NCBI GenBank assembly: GCA_031216915.1
Contig: CM062296.1
Span: 146,741,340 to 146,805,339, forward strand
Source: Pictodentalium vernedei
Lineage: Eukaryota > Mollusca > Scaphopoda > Dentaliida > Dentaliidae
Direction of reading: 5' to 3'
DNA length: 64,000 bases
The notes under the pieces: generated by a model
Database searches by the model: none
What the model was told of the DNA's origin: nothing
What the model saw: only the letters and a program-made list of their open reading frames with translations
Shown here: piece by piece, positions 33,713-45,255 of the stretch
Layout: every line of letters starts with the position of its first letter
Numbering within the stretch: the first letter of the stretch is position 1
Translations under genes and position numbers: made by a program

Positions 33713-34116
33713 TATTTTTATTAGTGTTTGACGACACTTTAACAGCCAGGGTCATATCATGTCGGTGACAGTTTTACGGGTGGAGAAAGCCGGAGTACCC
33801 GGAGATAACCACCGAGCAACGACGAGCAGATGTCAGCTTTCCAACATCGCAACTCTGAACTCTGCACCGCGGCACAGACAGGGTTAGATTAGTTGAAGAC
33901 ATGCGCACCTTCGGCGTGTTGTACGCCCAAGTACACAGCGTCATCGTACCCCCATGTAGGCAATGAACATGGGGTTATGTGCCTTGCCCAAGGACACAAC
34001 GCGGCAGCGCGAATCAGTCGCTGAAATGGTCACCCATCCAACTATTAACCGCGCTCGACGTTGCTTAACTTCGGTGATCTGACTAGAACCGGTTACCGCG
34101 ACGTCACGGCGCCTCC
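33713..34116 (-). mobile_element. 5S-rRNA-headed SINE, full length
   Basis: Read on the minus strand, the head contains GATCACCGAAGTTAAGCAAC and GTTGGATGGGTGACC, the internal promoter region of 5S rRNA. The shared body follows (GTTGTGTCCTTGGGCAAGGC). The tail ends GTAAAACTGTCACCGACATG...ACCCTGGCTGTTAAAG, different from that of the 18067 copy. The flanks TATATGGCTTAA (33701-33712) and TATATGGTTTAA (34117-34128) form a 12-bp duplication with one mismatch. 5S-headed SINEs are known as the SINE3 class. Pol III with TFIIIA would transcribe it. Confidence 0.9.
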
Positions 34117-35429
34117 TATATGGTTTAAATGAAAGCTTTTCGCTCGCCTCGATATAAAAAGGGAACCAAAAAAACAGAAAATATTCACAAATATCATCCG
34201 ATTTCTGAAAATTAGATCACATTTTGCTGTTACAAATTAAATAGTCGAATAATTAAATCAAACAACTTTAGAAAAGTGAAAGAAGAGCAATCTGTCAACA
34301 AACTAGCCCTCCGAAGTATTTAAGAGTTTCCAATAGCGATCCAATGGATATAACTCTATCTGTTGTCTTCTGCGTTTGTAAAAACAAAACAATTATTCAC
34401 GAGCTTGGTCCAACGGATTGCGGCGCGTGAGAAACGCGTCCACAAATTTGTTTCCACTATGTTTCTATTGTGTTTCAAACGGGACAAAAACGTTATCTCC
34501 GCAAACATGTATGGTTTATGGAGAAGTAACACCTGGATGTACCATTTAAACACCTCGCCTGCGGCTCTGTGTTTAGAAACCGACATGAAGGTATTTAATC
34601 TACATGTGGAATAAATGTTGGCGGAGATAACTTATAATACAATCATACAAACTTATATCTCTACAATATATAAATTATTACCCCCAACTTCTTGCCAAAA
34701 TTAATGTGTGTTTTTGTGTTGTCCACTTATCCAATATTTTCTCTCCTTATACAACAGAACACGTAAAACATACTTCGGCTAAGCTGTTATTTCAACTAAA
34801 AAAACGAGCTGTGGGAATCACTTTTTTCTATATCGAGTAATAAGTGAAGATCCACTTTCAGAGTGAGATAATTGCACATCGGGAATTTAATTTGAAGACG
34901 TAGTAGAAATCCATGCGGCGAAGGTGTGAGTCGAGCTGGAGCGAAGTCCACGAGCATACTCTCTCAGGTGAATATTGTTATTTGAACACCCTTGGATGCT
35001 CTCTTACAGTGATGTGTCGGAGCAAGCAGGTGATCCTGGTTAGAAATACCTGAACTCTGTTTCTCTAGGTGGGATAGGCACTCCTCCTGTTAGAACATCT
35101 GAAACAAGTGTGTTCTCCAAAGCTCCAACACGTCTGAACGAAGCTGTTCCGGCATGCATTCTTTAGGACAGACTCCATTTCACCAGTCTTTTGTGTAATA
35201 ATAGGAGCAAACTCGGTATAAAATTAATTTTATAGACATGCCAAGACACCCGAAACCTGGCATACCGCGAGGGCTAGCTATAGTTATTATGGGGGAACCC
35301 AGGTACTACTTATATTGCGATACCAATATGGATGAATGTAAAGAGAATAAAACAATGGTGTTGTAGGGCGTCTTCGTCCTGCCAGTGTCCCTTCGGGGTG
35401 CACCATTCGAGCAGGCGGAATCTCATTGA

Positions 35430-35430
35430 A

Positions 35431-35524
<94 letters not shown>
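35430..35524. repeat. (TA)n(TG)n microsatellite
   Basis: About 20 bp of TA units followed by more than 70 bp of TG units, lying just 3' of the Penelope-like element (minus strand). Long T-H or V-C frames across it are artefacts. Confidence 0.97.
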
Positions 35525-35527
<3 letters not shown>

Positions 35528-35715
35528 AGGTTAAAAAATCGCACTGGCACAGACATTTCCTACTGAAACGTTTTTTTCTTTTAATATGCCGCTGAAAAAT
35601 TGTTTTCATTTACTGAACCCTGATGGGTTTCAAACGTAACAAAAAAGTACATAAAATTGATTTAAACTAAGTGATGAGCTTAGGAACTGGTTAAACTGAC
35701 TGGCAATAATTGATG

Positions 35716-38088
35716 TTATTCATTGATGGGCTCTAATTTAGTCCTTACAAGGATGTTACGCAAGCTTTTGTTTTTCTTATAGGCGATGACAGGTCGAAGA
35801 TTCAAAGGTTCATTTAATTTAGCATTGGTAAAATTGAATTCATCTTTTAACATTTTTGCTATTTCGATATTCATTCTGTTGTACGTTAAAGTGAAAGGAA
35901 TGATGGACCTCCTTTCGCATTCGCCCTCTGATATGTTCATACCAAATGGCCAGAGGGTTTGAAGCGTATTGATCCAAAAAGCTTCACGTTTTTTTCTAAA
36001 TTCATCCGTTTCTTCTAATGTGTCTTTAATTGGTGGTTGTTCAATAGGATGGATTTCGAAATCGTCCAAAGAATGGCCAGGAAGGTTAAAATGTTGTGCT
36101 ACTGGGGCATCAGCATTATGTTTTATATCCTGTTTGTGTCTAGTAGCACGTTCTCGGAAAGGATTTTGACTTTGACCAACATACTGTTTCCGCCATCGCT
36201 TACAAGTGATAAGGTAAATAATGTTTGGTGAATCACAATGGAGGGGGTTACGGATCTGATAATGATTTTTCGTTTGTTCGGAGGAGAATTCCTCTTTCTG
36301 ATCAGGCATAAAAGTATGCAGTCTACAACGAGGCTTTTTGCAATTAAATACCGCGCCACTACTATTTTGCAACGGTCTGTTGTGTTCAATCTTCAGTGGT
36401 TCGAAATCGGTAGTTTCAGCTGGACTTTCGAGCTTTTTCAGGGTTTGGGATTTCAGGCTACGCAGAAGGCGCAGCGAGTACCCTCTCGATCTGAGGGCGC
36501 CAAATAGAGTAGAACAAGCCTCATTGAAATTTACCTTATCACTTGAATTGCGGTGGAAACGAATGAGTTGTGATTTGATGATACCTTTAAATGTATGTTG
36601 AGGATGAAATGATTTTGTGTGCAACAATTGATGTGAATCAGTTGGTTTAAAATACACTTTATAATCTAAATGACCGGACGCCTGAAATTGCTTGCCTTTA
36701 TACACGGTCACATCGAGAAAATCAACAGAAATTTCACTGATAGTAGCTTTCAATTTAATATTTGGATCGTGATTGTTCAAAATTTCTAAAAATTCATCAA
36801 AATCTTCTTTTGAATGTTCCCAAATAATAAAAATGTCATCTAAATACCTGAGATATACGAGAGGATGCTTTGCACATTTGCTTAAGGCATTTTCCTCCCA
36901 TTCCGCTACATAAATGCTTGCAAAATTAGGACTGAATCTTTTGCCCATAGGACAACCCATTATTTGTAGAAAATATTCTCCATTGAATTGAAAGTCATTA
37001 CCTTTTAAGCTCAGCTCTAAAAGATCCAAAATTTGTTCATCCGGGCGTTTCGCATCCGGATATTTTTCAAATGCATTTTTAACTGATTTAACACCTTTAT
37101 CAATATCAATGTTCGTATACATACTGTCGATATCCAAAGTAGCCAGAATTGCATTTTTCGATATTTTCAATTTCGAAATTTTTGACAGGAAATCCTGTGT
37201 ATTTTTTAGATAGCTCGGATGTCTATTTGCTATAGGTTTCAGATGATAATCAATTAATTCCGAGATCGCATAAGATTCCGAATTACAATCTGATACAATT
37301 GGCCTCCCGGGTGGAGTTAAGTCATCCGTCCATGAAGAACGGTCCTTGTGGATCTTTGGTAGGATATAAAATTGTCTTGTTTGAGCACTGAGCTTAGCTG
37401 TTAAATATTTCAATTGTTTTTTGGTAATGTGACCTTCGTCGAGGAGAAATTTTAAGATCTTATTGAATTTTTCGATATTACTAGGCCAAATAAGTGAATC
37501 TATTTTCTTATAATGTTTAGCATTGCTGAGTTGTCTCATGGCTTCCTTTATATAATTATCCCGAGATAGAACAACTACCGACCCACCTTTGTCGGCTGGT
37601 TTAATTACTAATTTCTTATTTTTTCGAAGTTTCGTGAGGGCTCTCCGTTCACCTACTGTTAAATTGTCTTTATCGGAGAGTATGTTCATGCTGAACACCT
37701 TTTGGATGATTCGTTTGCTAGCCTCAATAATTTCGGGATCTACTTCACTATCTGGAGGTGACCAACCAGATGATTCTGTAAAAGGAAGTTTCCGACCGCT
37801 GGAGTTTCTGAAGCGGTCGGCTAATTTCATTTGCCTAAGAAAATTACAGTTGTATGATGGTAAATTTGTTTGGTTATCAGTTTTAGGCTTTGGTGCTGGT
37901 ACAAAAGTTAAACCGCGATCTAAAAGAGATTTCTCTTGGGTTGTTAGGTCATTGGTGCCAGACAGGTTAACCACATTAGTTCCTAATCCCACATCTGTTA
38001 GGCGGCTGTTACCTTTGCCTTTACTTAGTTTAAATTTAGGTGGTTCAACCAGTGATCGTACATAATATTGGCGGTTCTCGTGGTCCAA
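35716..38088 (-). CDS. Penelope-like RT with GIY-YIG endonuclease
   Basis: An open frame of 790 codons. SLLDRGLTFVPAP (residues 54-66) and KLVIKPADKGGSVVVL (159-174) are Penelope hallmarks. RT palm motifs follow: FYILPKIHK (240-248), PGRPIVS (260-266), LATLDIDSMYTNI (315-327), MGCPMGKRFSPNFAS (377-391) and RYLDDIFIIW (414-423), with both aspartates present. A cysteine-rich linker (CKKPRCRLHTF, 583-593) precedes the GIY-YIG nuclease: NIIYLITC (622-629), QYVGQ (635-639), RERATRHK (645-652) and REAFWI (701-706). The length is usual for the family. The open start is a TTG; the true N-terminus is probably in the overlapping frame at 38025-38291. It would copy element RNA at a nicked site. It looks recently active apart from that frameshift. 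Confidence 0.93.
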   Translation of the reverse strand: MDHENRQYYVRSLVEPPKFKLSKGKGNSRLTDVGLGTNVVNLSGTNDLTTQEKSLLDRGLTFVPAPKPKTDNQTNLPSYNCNFLRQMKLADRFRNSSGRKLPFTESSGWSPPDSEVDPEIIEASKRIIQKVFSMNILSDKDNLTVGERRALTKLRKNKKLVIKPADKGGSVVVLSRDNYIKEAMRQLSNAKHYKKIDSLIWPSNIEKFNKILKFLLDEGHITKKQLKYLTAKLSAQTRQFYILPKIHKDRSSWTDDLTPPGRPIVSDCNSESYAISELIDYHLKPIANRHPSYLKNTQDFLSKISKLKISKNAILATLDIDSMYTNIDIDKGVKSVKNAFEKYPDAKRPDEQILDLLELSLKGNDFQFNGEYFLQIMGCPMGKRFSPNFASIYVAEWEENALSKCAKHPLVYLRYLDDIFIIWEHSKEDFDEFLEILNNHDPNIKLKATISEISVDFLDVTVYKGKQFQASGHLDYKVYFKPTDSHQLLHTKSFHPQHTFKGIIKSQLIRFHRNSSDKVNFNEACSTLFGALRSRGYSLRLLRSLKSQTLKKLESPAETTDFEPLKIEHNRPLQNSSGAVFNCKKPRCRLHTFMPDQKEEFSSEQTKNHYQIRNPLHCDSPNIIYLITCKRWRKQYVGQSQNPFRERATRHKQDIKHNADAPVAQHFNLPGHSLDDFEIHPIEQPPIKDTLEETDEFRKKREAFWINTLQTLWPFGMNISEGECERRSIIPFTLTYNRMNIEIAKMLKDEFNFTNAKLNEPLNLRPVIAYKKNKSLRNILVRTKLEPINE

Positions 38089-38291
38089 TGGATTAAATCC
38101 TGAGCAACATCAAACTTCGCGTCGTCAATTTTAGGTATAACGTTAACGTCCTTCACTTTCCGAATGGTTTCGTTGATGATGCTCAGGGTTCTCCTCTCAG
38201 CCTGAGGGAGTTTTTGCGAAAAGTTTAGTTCAGCGAAATAAATTTTTGCTGATCTAAACTTGACCCTGATATCGCTAAGCATATTCCGCAA
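38025..38291 (-). pseudogene. Penelope N-terminal segment in a shifted frame
   Basis: An 88-codon frame (from MRNMLSDIRVKF through KFDVAQDLIHW) lies directly upstream of and overlaps the RT-endonuclease frame. In the RT frame a TGA occurs just upstream (about 38115), so continuous reading requires a frame change near 38085-38105. The likeliest explanation is a one-base indel in this copy. Programmed frameshifting is possible but no slippery signal is evident. Confidence 0.6.
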
Positions 38292-38986
38292 CTGCTTAAC
38301 TACGAGATCTGAGCCAAGGTAAACATCGTCTCAGATCAATGTCAGTGAACTCGCACAGAAATTTCACATAAAATCGTGACTCATTAGAGATCCTGTTTAA
38401 GTCTGTAAACCTAATATGTAATCAAGTAGGTGTGTGGCACAAAGTTCTGGAAGAACGTGTCTTATGTTACTAACAGAATACTCAAAAGGGTGAACGTTCT
38501 ACCCAGGTAACTCATATTTTGTGTACACACAAATGAGTACAAGAAATAAATCACCTACAGTATGGTGCTAAAACTCAATTAGCTGAAACTCTGCATGTGT
38601 TTCTTGTTTGTTGTCATAGTCTTTGTGGCATATCAATTTGATTAAAACTCTAGTTCAGTACAACCCAACAAATTTCGTACTTCGCCAAAGATTGTTGACA
38701 AGACTGTTTTTCTCTTGCATACAGTAGATAGAGTTTGTTCATGTGGAATGACTGTGTTTAGTTTTATTTTTTGAGTTGGCTCGTTTCGTTTCATGAAAAT
38801 AATAACAATTTTCTTTTGTAAACAAAAAAACAATCAGGGCAGCTACCAACTGTTTGATAAAGCACAGCGCAGCTGGTGCGTTTATAGATCAGGTGACGCC
38901 CAAGTCCAACCACTGTAGTCACCCAAAGGACGGGTATCCGATCTATGATATACTACTATTATCAATTCAAAACACAATTGTTGTAC

Positions 38987-39238
38987 TTAACCCTTTACCT
39001 AACATAAAAAGCAGACGATACTTGCAAAAAAAAAATTCTTGAATAACTAATCTTTTTCATTTTTTGTCTCAAAAACATAGATTATGACCCCTCATTGGAA
39101 CGAGCTCAACGAACTCGTTCCAACGAGGGTTATAACCTATGTTTTTGAGACAAAGAATGAAAAAATAATGAAAATTAATTGGCGATTTTTGAAAATACCG
39201 TTGGCCGGTTTTGGCAGTTACGGTGGGTAAAGGGTCAA
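38987..39238. mobile_element. TTAA-flanked hairpin MITE, copy 2
   Basis: It begins TTAACCCTTTACCTAAC and ends GGGTAAAGGGTCAA; the right TTAA has mutated to TCAA. The hairpin arms around 39110 contain TTTTTGTCTCAAAAACATAG and GGAACGAGCTCAACGAACTC. It has the same orientation as copy 1 and is much better preserved. Confidence 0.92.
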
Positions 39239-39675
39239 GTAGATTCAAACGAATAATAACTCTGTGTTTCAACGAGATTAAAATTCTTGCCCTCTTTATG
39301 CTTGAGATCTCGCGAAGTTTCTTCCGTGTTTACGGCTCCAATAGCATATGCTATCGTCTGACGTCAATACGCGAATTATTTGAAATGGCGCTGCTTGTTT
39401 CGTAATTATTTCATCAACGGCGTGCCATGCAAACCGCTTCATTTTTCTAGATTTGTTACACGTGCAGCAGACGATGTTCCGAATAGAGTGTTATTTAAAT
39501 TACAAATCAGTTTACGATTTGAAGTAAGATGGAGTGATCTCGAACTTTATTATTTACTGATATTTTATCCAGTGATGTCGCGGAATACACGAGAGGTTTA
39601 TTTACTAAACTTGCTATCGATAAAATGTACCCTATTCATGTCCTCATTCTGGGGTTTGGACGTTTTGGAACATAA

Positions 39676-39829
39676 ACGTTATTGCGATAAATTGGTGGTA
39701 ACATGGTCTGAGGTTTCAGTCTTGTAGCTTATGTTCAACCAAGACGCGGAGCTTTTCGGTTGAACATAAACACGAGAGTCGCAAACCTCAGACTGGTTTG
39801 CCATCAATTCATCACAATAACTTATAGCG
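39676..39829. repeat. Inverted repeat beside an exon
   Basis: The arms include TCTGAGGTTT/AAACCTCAGA, GGTTGAACATAA/TTATGTTCAACC and CGTTATTG/CAATAACTTATAG, about 65 bp each with mismatches. It ends 27 bp from the donor of the 39857-39960 exon. Confidence 0.75.
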
Positions 39830-39856
39830 TTACCCATAAATTAAAGTGATACTTAC

Positions 39857-39960
39857 AAATCAGCCAAGCTGCCGAAGAGAAAAATTCCAACTAATTGTCC
39901 TCCCATTAGCATCATTTGTGCATGTGCTGGTTTGAATGCATTGGAACATACAAAATTCAT
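39857..39960 (-). CDS. SLC22-like transporter, exon for segment 2
   Basis: A 104-bp exon on the minus strand with acceptor ATATTTCAG|ATGAAT and donor GCTGATTT|GTAAGT. It encodes MNFVCSNAFKPAHAQMML, matching the end of the long extracellular loop (the WNLVC-type position; here MNFVC). MGGQLVGIFLFGSLADL follows, covering segment 2 and the start of the conserved cytoplasmic GxLxDxxGRK motif, completed in the next exon. Phase is exact on both sides. The 104-bp length is what I recall for the equivalent vertebrate exon. The first ATG is internal coding sequence, not a start. Confidence 0.95.
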
Positions 39961-40044
39961 CTGAAATATATAAGGTTTGTAGAAAGATCATTCATACAAT
40001 ATCAGGTATTAACGATGCTACTTGCCACAAATCGGCGATTAGAA

Positions 40045-40156
40045 ATTATCCCGGGCAACATCCAGGGTGCACCGAGATTTAGCACCCAGATGTCGGTTTG
40101 AAACCAGAATCCACGTACTAAATCTACCTGTACCCTGAATGTTGCCCAAGATAAAG
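40045..40156. repeat. Inverted repeat, ~55-bp arms
   Basis: GGGCAACATCCAGGGTGCAC (left) pairs with GTACCCTGAATGTTGCCC (right), and GAGATTTAGCAC with TACTAAATC. About 80% of positions match. MITE-like. Confidence 0.7.
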
Positions 40157-41265
40157 TTTTTGACATGCCTCCTGCCAAACAAATAATGTCTATTTCAATA
40201 AAGTCGTTTAATACGAAGGCGAGTTGACACGTGCAACAATCTAATCGGAGTTTTTCCATCAAAGTGAGCCGGTGGGGATGATGGTCAATTTTCGTATCTT
40301 GTTATGCTACGTGCGGCGACTGACAAACAGCTGCGCTAGGTCCAATACAAACATACACTGATGCTTCATATATATATGCTTTGAAAGCGCTTGTTTTGAT
40401 TCAATAATTTCACTTGAATGCAATAAATTACGAACGTTTTCAGCAACGTCAAGCAGCCATCATAAACCTCGACCTAGTGATACGATAACGCACGGAAACT
40501 TCCGGGACAGCACAATGAACAATGTCATATTCGATATTCGTCGTAATTTATTTTATTACAAGGAAGAAGGTGGAGTTTCAATACATTTTATTCCTTCTTT
40601 CTATAAAGGGTTTCATGAATCGATTGTGATTCCCACATCCCAAAACTTATGAATGAAAACATGTATTCTCTCCGGAAAGTTACGAAGTGGGTGTTCGTAT
40701 TAACAGGCCCAGACAAAACACGCAAATGATCTTTTTTGTTACATGAATGTCACCTTAAATATTCAAGCGAATCACAAGTCACGACAAAATGATCATCCTG
40801 TGTGTTTCAGTAGCTTACTTGACAATGCTTCAGGGCGAACTCGACACAATAGTTCACCATTTAACACAGGGCCAAATCAGGTCATGACATGACTATCTGC
40901 CGTTACTTACATGAATAAGAAAACAAATTGTAAACCTAATGCTGTGCACTTTAATCGATTAAAACCGTGATTTTAAAGTAGTAAATGTAAAAAGTTATGA
41001 ATGCGAGAGCACATCCAAGGAAATGAGTAATCTGCATAGACAAAACCAAGTTTATGAAGACAGGTCACTGGGGAAATTATATGACAACACGAGAAGAATA
41101 CGGAAATTGCCGAACCGTTTCGGTAACGACTAATATCGTATATTCGGTTAATTATCGCGATTGGGAGCTTGGAGGCTACGAAACCCACTTGAAAATCAAT
41201 ATTTTGATGTATCTTCCCTTGGAAACCATGTTAGGATGAAAGGTGGCAGTTTACGAAGTCTTACA

Positions 41266-41910
41266 GAAAAAGCCTTTTTTCGGAACTGCGATTTTGGCTT
41301 TTAGTCTATGCAAATTCACAGGTCGTGAGGTGTAAACACTTCGAGAAAACACGTTATAAGCAATGGGAGAAAAGAGCAGATGTAGGGCTTCGGACCCCAT
41401 TACGTTCATTAGTTGGAATTAACAAAATATTTAGCCAAGATTACCATTTGGTTGAGACAGTGGCAATACTGAAAGATAACTTTCATTATTTCGAATTGAG
41501 TTCCTATCGACTTACGTGGGTTTGAATGCACGCTGTGTCATGGCTCTGTATCCGTCAGCACTTGCTTCGACAACTCTCGGGGATTCCCCATGCCGAGCAA
41601 ATGCGAGCAACGAGTGTTCCTGTGTAGCCATTCAAAACAAGTTCTCACCTCGGTAAAGAGAAGTCTTTACACCAGCGGTATCTCATTGTTTAGAGTCGTC
41701 TAAGGTTGCCCCTTCAGTTAATTCGAATGATGACATCGGTTCTGCGAATTTAAACTTGATATTTCACAAAACTAGTTGCCTTGGCTGACACACTTTACTG
41801 CCAGAACTCAGCGCGACGAACATGGATATCGCTTTGATTACACCTCGCAACCTGTGACCTTGCATAGATTAAAAGCCAAAATGGCAGTTTCGAAAAGGGC
41901 TTATTTGGAA
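41266..41910. mobile_element. Element with ~75-bp terminal inverted repeats
   Basis: The left end (AAAAGCCTTTTTTCGGAACT to GGTCGTGAGGTGTAA) matches the reverse complement of the right end (TTACACCTCGCAACCTGTGA to AAAGGGCTTATTTGG) at roughly 85%. The interior of about 490 bp shows no coding frame. Target duplication was not resolved. Probably a non-autonomous DNA transposon. Confidence 0.65.
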
Positions 41911-43399
41911 TTATAAAAACATTGGACCTTCCAGCCATTAGTAGACAATTCTTCAGTTGAATTTGTTTTGTTTATTAGCAGAATGCTGGTCGTATTCCTA
42001 GAAGTTCCAAGGCATTGCAGTACATTATTATGATGGGAAACACTGTCACGCATTCTTATTGTAATGCTCAGCGCTGGGCGGCGAACATTATGGTGGTGAT
42101 GCAAGGCACGTATGAATGTTGACAGTAGAGCTGCACTTAAATACGCGGATGCATCTTAATAGGTGCGGTATAAATAGAATTGTCAGTGATGCAGCAACGC
42201 AGTTTCAGAGTGTGAGTTAGAATTAGAGACAGGTACCGCACGCGTTTCCTGAGTGTGACTAAACTGCGTGTTAGAGTAGTGTCTTTACGAGGTTGTGAAA
42301 ACTGATTGTGAATACATAAATCGGACTTCCTTGCTTTTACATATGTTTTGGAGTTGTCAGAAGCAGCGACATTATATTTCGAGGTTGACACGTTAAGTTA
42401 ATACTTGACACTTTTATGTGTCACCGTATGTATGCAGGGAGGGTGAAATGATGAAACATTTAACCACAGAAGTTGTAGCTAGACTGACGTCAAGTAGTTG
42501 GCAAGGCCTGTGATTGAAAATGAAATACCTTCGAAGCATAAAAACATTTCAAGCACGTTTCAAGGAAGGAGACGAAATTTCATTTCCATTCCATTCGTAT
42601 TGCTTGTTGATACTGTTCATATTTGTTATCGCTAGGAAAGAACAATGAATCGCAAAATGCGACGAGATAACCGCTTAAATTACTCCCAGACAAATGCTAC
42701 GTCTTTGGAAATCCCTTATTGAATTTGAACCCCCTCATTGGACATGTTTATTGTCTTCCAGACATTAGTACAACCTCAGGGAGACCCAAAACATTTTACA
42801 TTTTTTGATTGATGCATATTTATTTGGTTGTATCTCTAATATGTTTGCCGTGTTACAGTTTATAAGGTACCCTCCCATACATTTTATACCATGATTACCT
42901 ATTCTACCATACATGAAAAGCCTATGACATAAATTTTAGCTTTATACACCAACCGTGATGAACACGCCAGCAATGGGATTTCAATAGTAAAACTTTACAC
43001 CTACAGTAGAACTACATCCCCGTTGACCATTGGTGACGTCGACCTGAATGCTAACTTGTACAAATTTATCGCACGTCGCCTCGCGAAGAGTGAAAGGGAA
43101 GTGGCAATTATTTATTACGTTTTTAAATGGGCTTACCTCATAAGATGCCAAAAATTTACAAACATGCATTGTCTCGTGTTAATAAAGCATGCATAACACG
43201 AAGTAGTATGTTATTATGTTATTAAAACAAAAAAGGCTCAGTTTCTTTTTTTTTCATTTCGTTTCGGCGATAAAATTGACAGAGGAAGTACCGCCTACCG
43301 ATGCTCGTGTAAATAAAAACTGATTCGCTCGTTTGTACGTCTGGTGCTCTGTAAAATCGAGACAAATAATAGCGACTCTTTATAATCTGACGATCATGG

Positions 43400-43499
43400 T
43401 ATAAATAAAATATACCCAAAGTAGCTTTGTGTACCAAATGTTCACCACTCGTGGTGAACTTTTGGTACACCAAGCTACTATGGGTATATTCTATATATA
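43400..43499. repeat. Hairpin, ~48-bp arms
   Basis: TATACCCAAAGTAGCTTTGT and GTTCACCAC pair with GTGGTGAAC and the downstream CAAGCTACTATGGGTATA. The loop is only CTCG-like. A few mismatches; a compact fold-back. Confidence 0.8.
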
Positions 43500-44156
43500 A
43501 CGAGACAAATCCTCATCGATTAAATACCTTTACTTCAAAGATAATATGAAGAGCATCGCAAGAATATGAATCCTTTGAATTGCAGTACCTACAATTTGGT
43601 TTTAGAGGAATGTTTTAATTTTCAAATTAAAAATGAATTTATTTGTATAATTATGCACTTTCTGTATTTCTGCGTGTAAAACGACAGCCGAAATTCTCCC
43701 CTTGTATGCACACTTTTTGTAAAAGAAAAAAGAAAACCCTCCCTACCTCACTAATTTGAAAAAAAAAACATACATGAGAATCAATTAATTTATTTTGTGT
43801 TGCCTTATGAGAAAAAAATTGACACTTTCCGTTCTTCATAATTTGTGTATGGGTGTGTGACCTTGAACTAAGCATGTGACCTTGACCTTGTAGACAGGTA
43901 TTCACACCTTATTCTCTTCGTGCCTGGCAATAAGACAGAACACAAAGATAGTGGAATACTTTGGACAAGAATCAGCGACCCGAGTTTGAAATTTTCAGCT
44001 GTTTCACGGGGGTCATTGACGCGAGTGAAATGAAGGAAAAATTCATCAAGTGTCTTTGATCCTTGCCTCCGCCCACCACACTCTACCTGAATTGTGTTAT
44101 GGATTTTTATCTTACAATCAACATGTATTTTGTCTGTATTAACTCCGCAACTGTCG

Positions 44157-44204
44157 TGTATTCGACCCCCTGAGACAGATGTTTGTATCAGGGGGTCGAA
44201 TACA
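44157..44204. repeat. Perfect 17-bp inverted repeat
   Basis: TGTATTCGACCCCCTGA and its exact reverse complement are separated by 14 bases. Confidence 0.85.
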
Positions 44205-44323
44205 ATCATGTTCCTTTCGCGTGAGTTTCCATTTTTTCTTTTTGTTCATCCGTACGAATAAATAGTTCGTGATGTATTCGTCTACATTCTTGACTTATCC
44301 CCAATATATTTTAAGATAAAATG

Positions 44324-44534
44324 ATTATTACCATTATGTGGATGTACAAAATATGTATCCGAGTCGAGCTCCGGGTTCTAAGGGCAGATCACGACTCGTA
44401 CAAAATATGTATCCGAGTCTCGCTCCGGGTTCTAAGGGTAAATCACGACTCGTCTTCGACTCGTCGTGATCTGCCCTTAGAACCCGGAGCTGGGCTCGGT
44501 TACATATTCTGTACATCCACATAATGGTAATAAT
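44324..44534. repeat. Fold-back with duplicated inner module
   Basis: The ends ATTATTACCATTATGTGGAT and ATCCACATAATGGTAATAAT are perfect inverted repeats. The left side contains two copies of a ~70-bp module (TGTACAAAATATGTATCCGA at 44343 and 44397); the right side has a single inverted copy. The structure can fold in two registers. Confidence 0.85.
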
Positions 44535-44984
44535 CTCTATATACTCTAGGCGTCGCGACTATTTTATTCATCAATTAACGATCGTTCGGGACAAAATTGA
44601 TTAGTATTTCTCAGTCGACAAATCTGTAATTTTTCATTCCTTTTAAATGCTTACACAGAGAACAAACGATTGATAAAAACATTAATAATTTGGTATGATA
44701 AATGTTAATTATTATTTTATTAGATCTGCCACAGGTCTGAGAATTTTAGTTTTTTAATTTAGCATTCTTTCGTTCATCAAGTCTTGGTCTGGAGGAAAGA
44801 TTTAAAAAAAAATGGCGATGTTTTCCGAAATCTCCTGCTACAAAAATAACAACACATAATTCAGATGGAGTTTTTCTTCTTTCAGTTTGGCTTAAAAACC
44901 AGTTAAAAGGCGTTCTACTGACTTTTGGTTCACAACAGACACTCTGTGTTTTTTTATTAGTCATTACATATTGGAGTTTGTCCA

Positions 44985-45100
44985 CACTTTCGACAGCCAG
45001 GGTCACCTCGTGTCGGACAGTTTTATGGGTGGAAGAAGCTGGAGTAGCAAGAGAAAACCAGTGAGCAACGACGAGCAACTGTCAGTCTCCCAAACGAACT
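44985..45100 (-). mobile_element. SINE tail fragment
   Basis: ACAGCCAGGGTCACCTCGTG, GACAGTTTTATGGGTGG and GAGCAACGACGAGCAACTGT are the tail and late body of the SINE family, in the tail variant also seen at 33713. Confidence 0.75.
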
Positions 45101-45255
45101 CAGTCCACAAAAGCATAATGTTGAATGCATGAATCGTTGTATAAAGTTAAATACTAAACCTGAATGAGCATCAGAAATCAGATTAAACTCATGGAATGTG
45201 GGTTTTTATAGAATTTCGTGCGAAGAAGATGACATCTAATTAATTTTTTTGCGGG

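Larger units (their letters stand above)
31513..39856 (-). other. Intron of the SLC22-like gene (8.3 kb)
   Basis: It is bounded by GTAAGT at 39856 and CAG at 31513. It holds a Penelope fragment, a 5S-headed SINE, a TG microsatellite, a near-complete Penelope-like element, a TTAA MITE and a fold-back. Nothing recognisable was seen at 31513-32352, 32685-33106, 33216-33700, 34129-35429, 38292-38986 or 39239-39675. Confidence 0.88.

Noticed and set aside
35287-35609. Frames rich in Thr-His or Val-Cys
   Set aside because: Translation of the (TG)n tract; no conserved sequence on either side.
35600-35645. Possible hammerhead ribozyme near the Penelope 3' side (CTGATGGGTTTCAAACG)
   Set aside because: CTGATG is present, but the required CTGATGA...GAAAC core and a cleavage site with pairing stems could not be assembled.
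36037-38065. Several plus-strand frames up to 158 codons
   Set aside because: All lie antisense within the Penelope RT-endonuclease frame.
43868-44209. Minus-strand 113-codon frame as a candidate first SLC22 exon
   Set aside because: No transmembrane segment or SLC22 motif, and its end overlaps a perfect hairpin. The exon at 56324 already supplies the loop.
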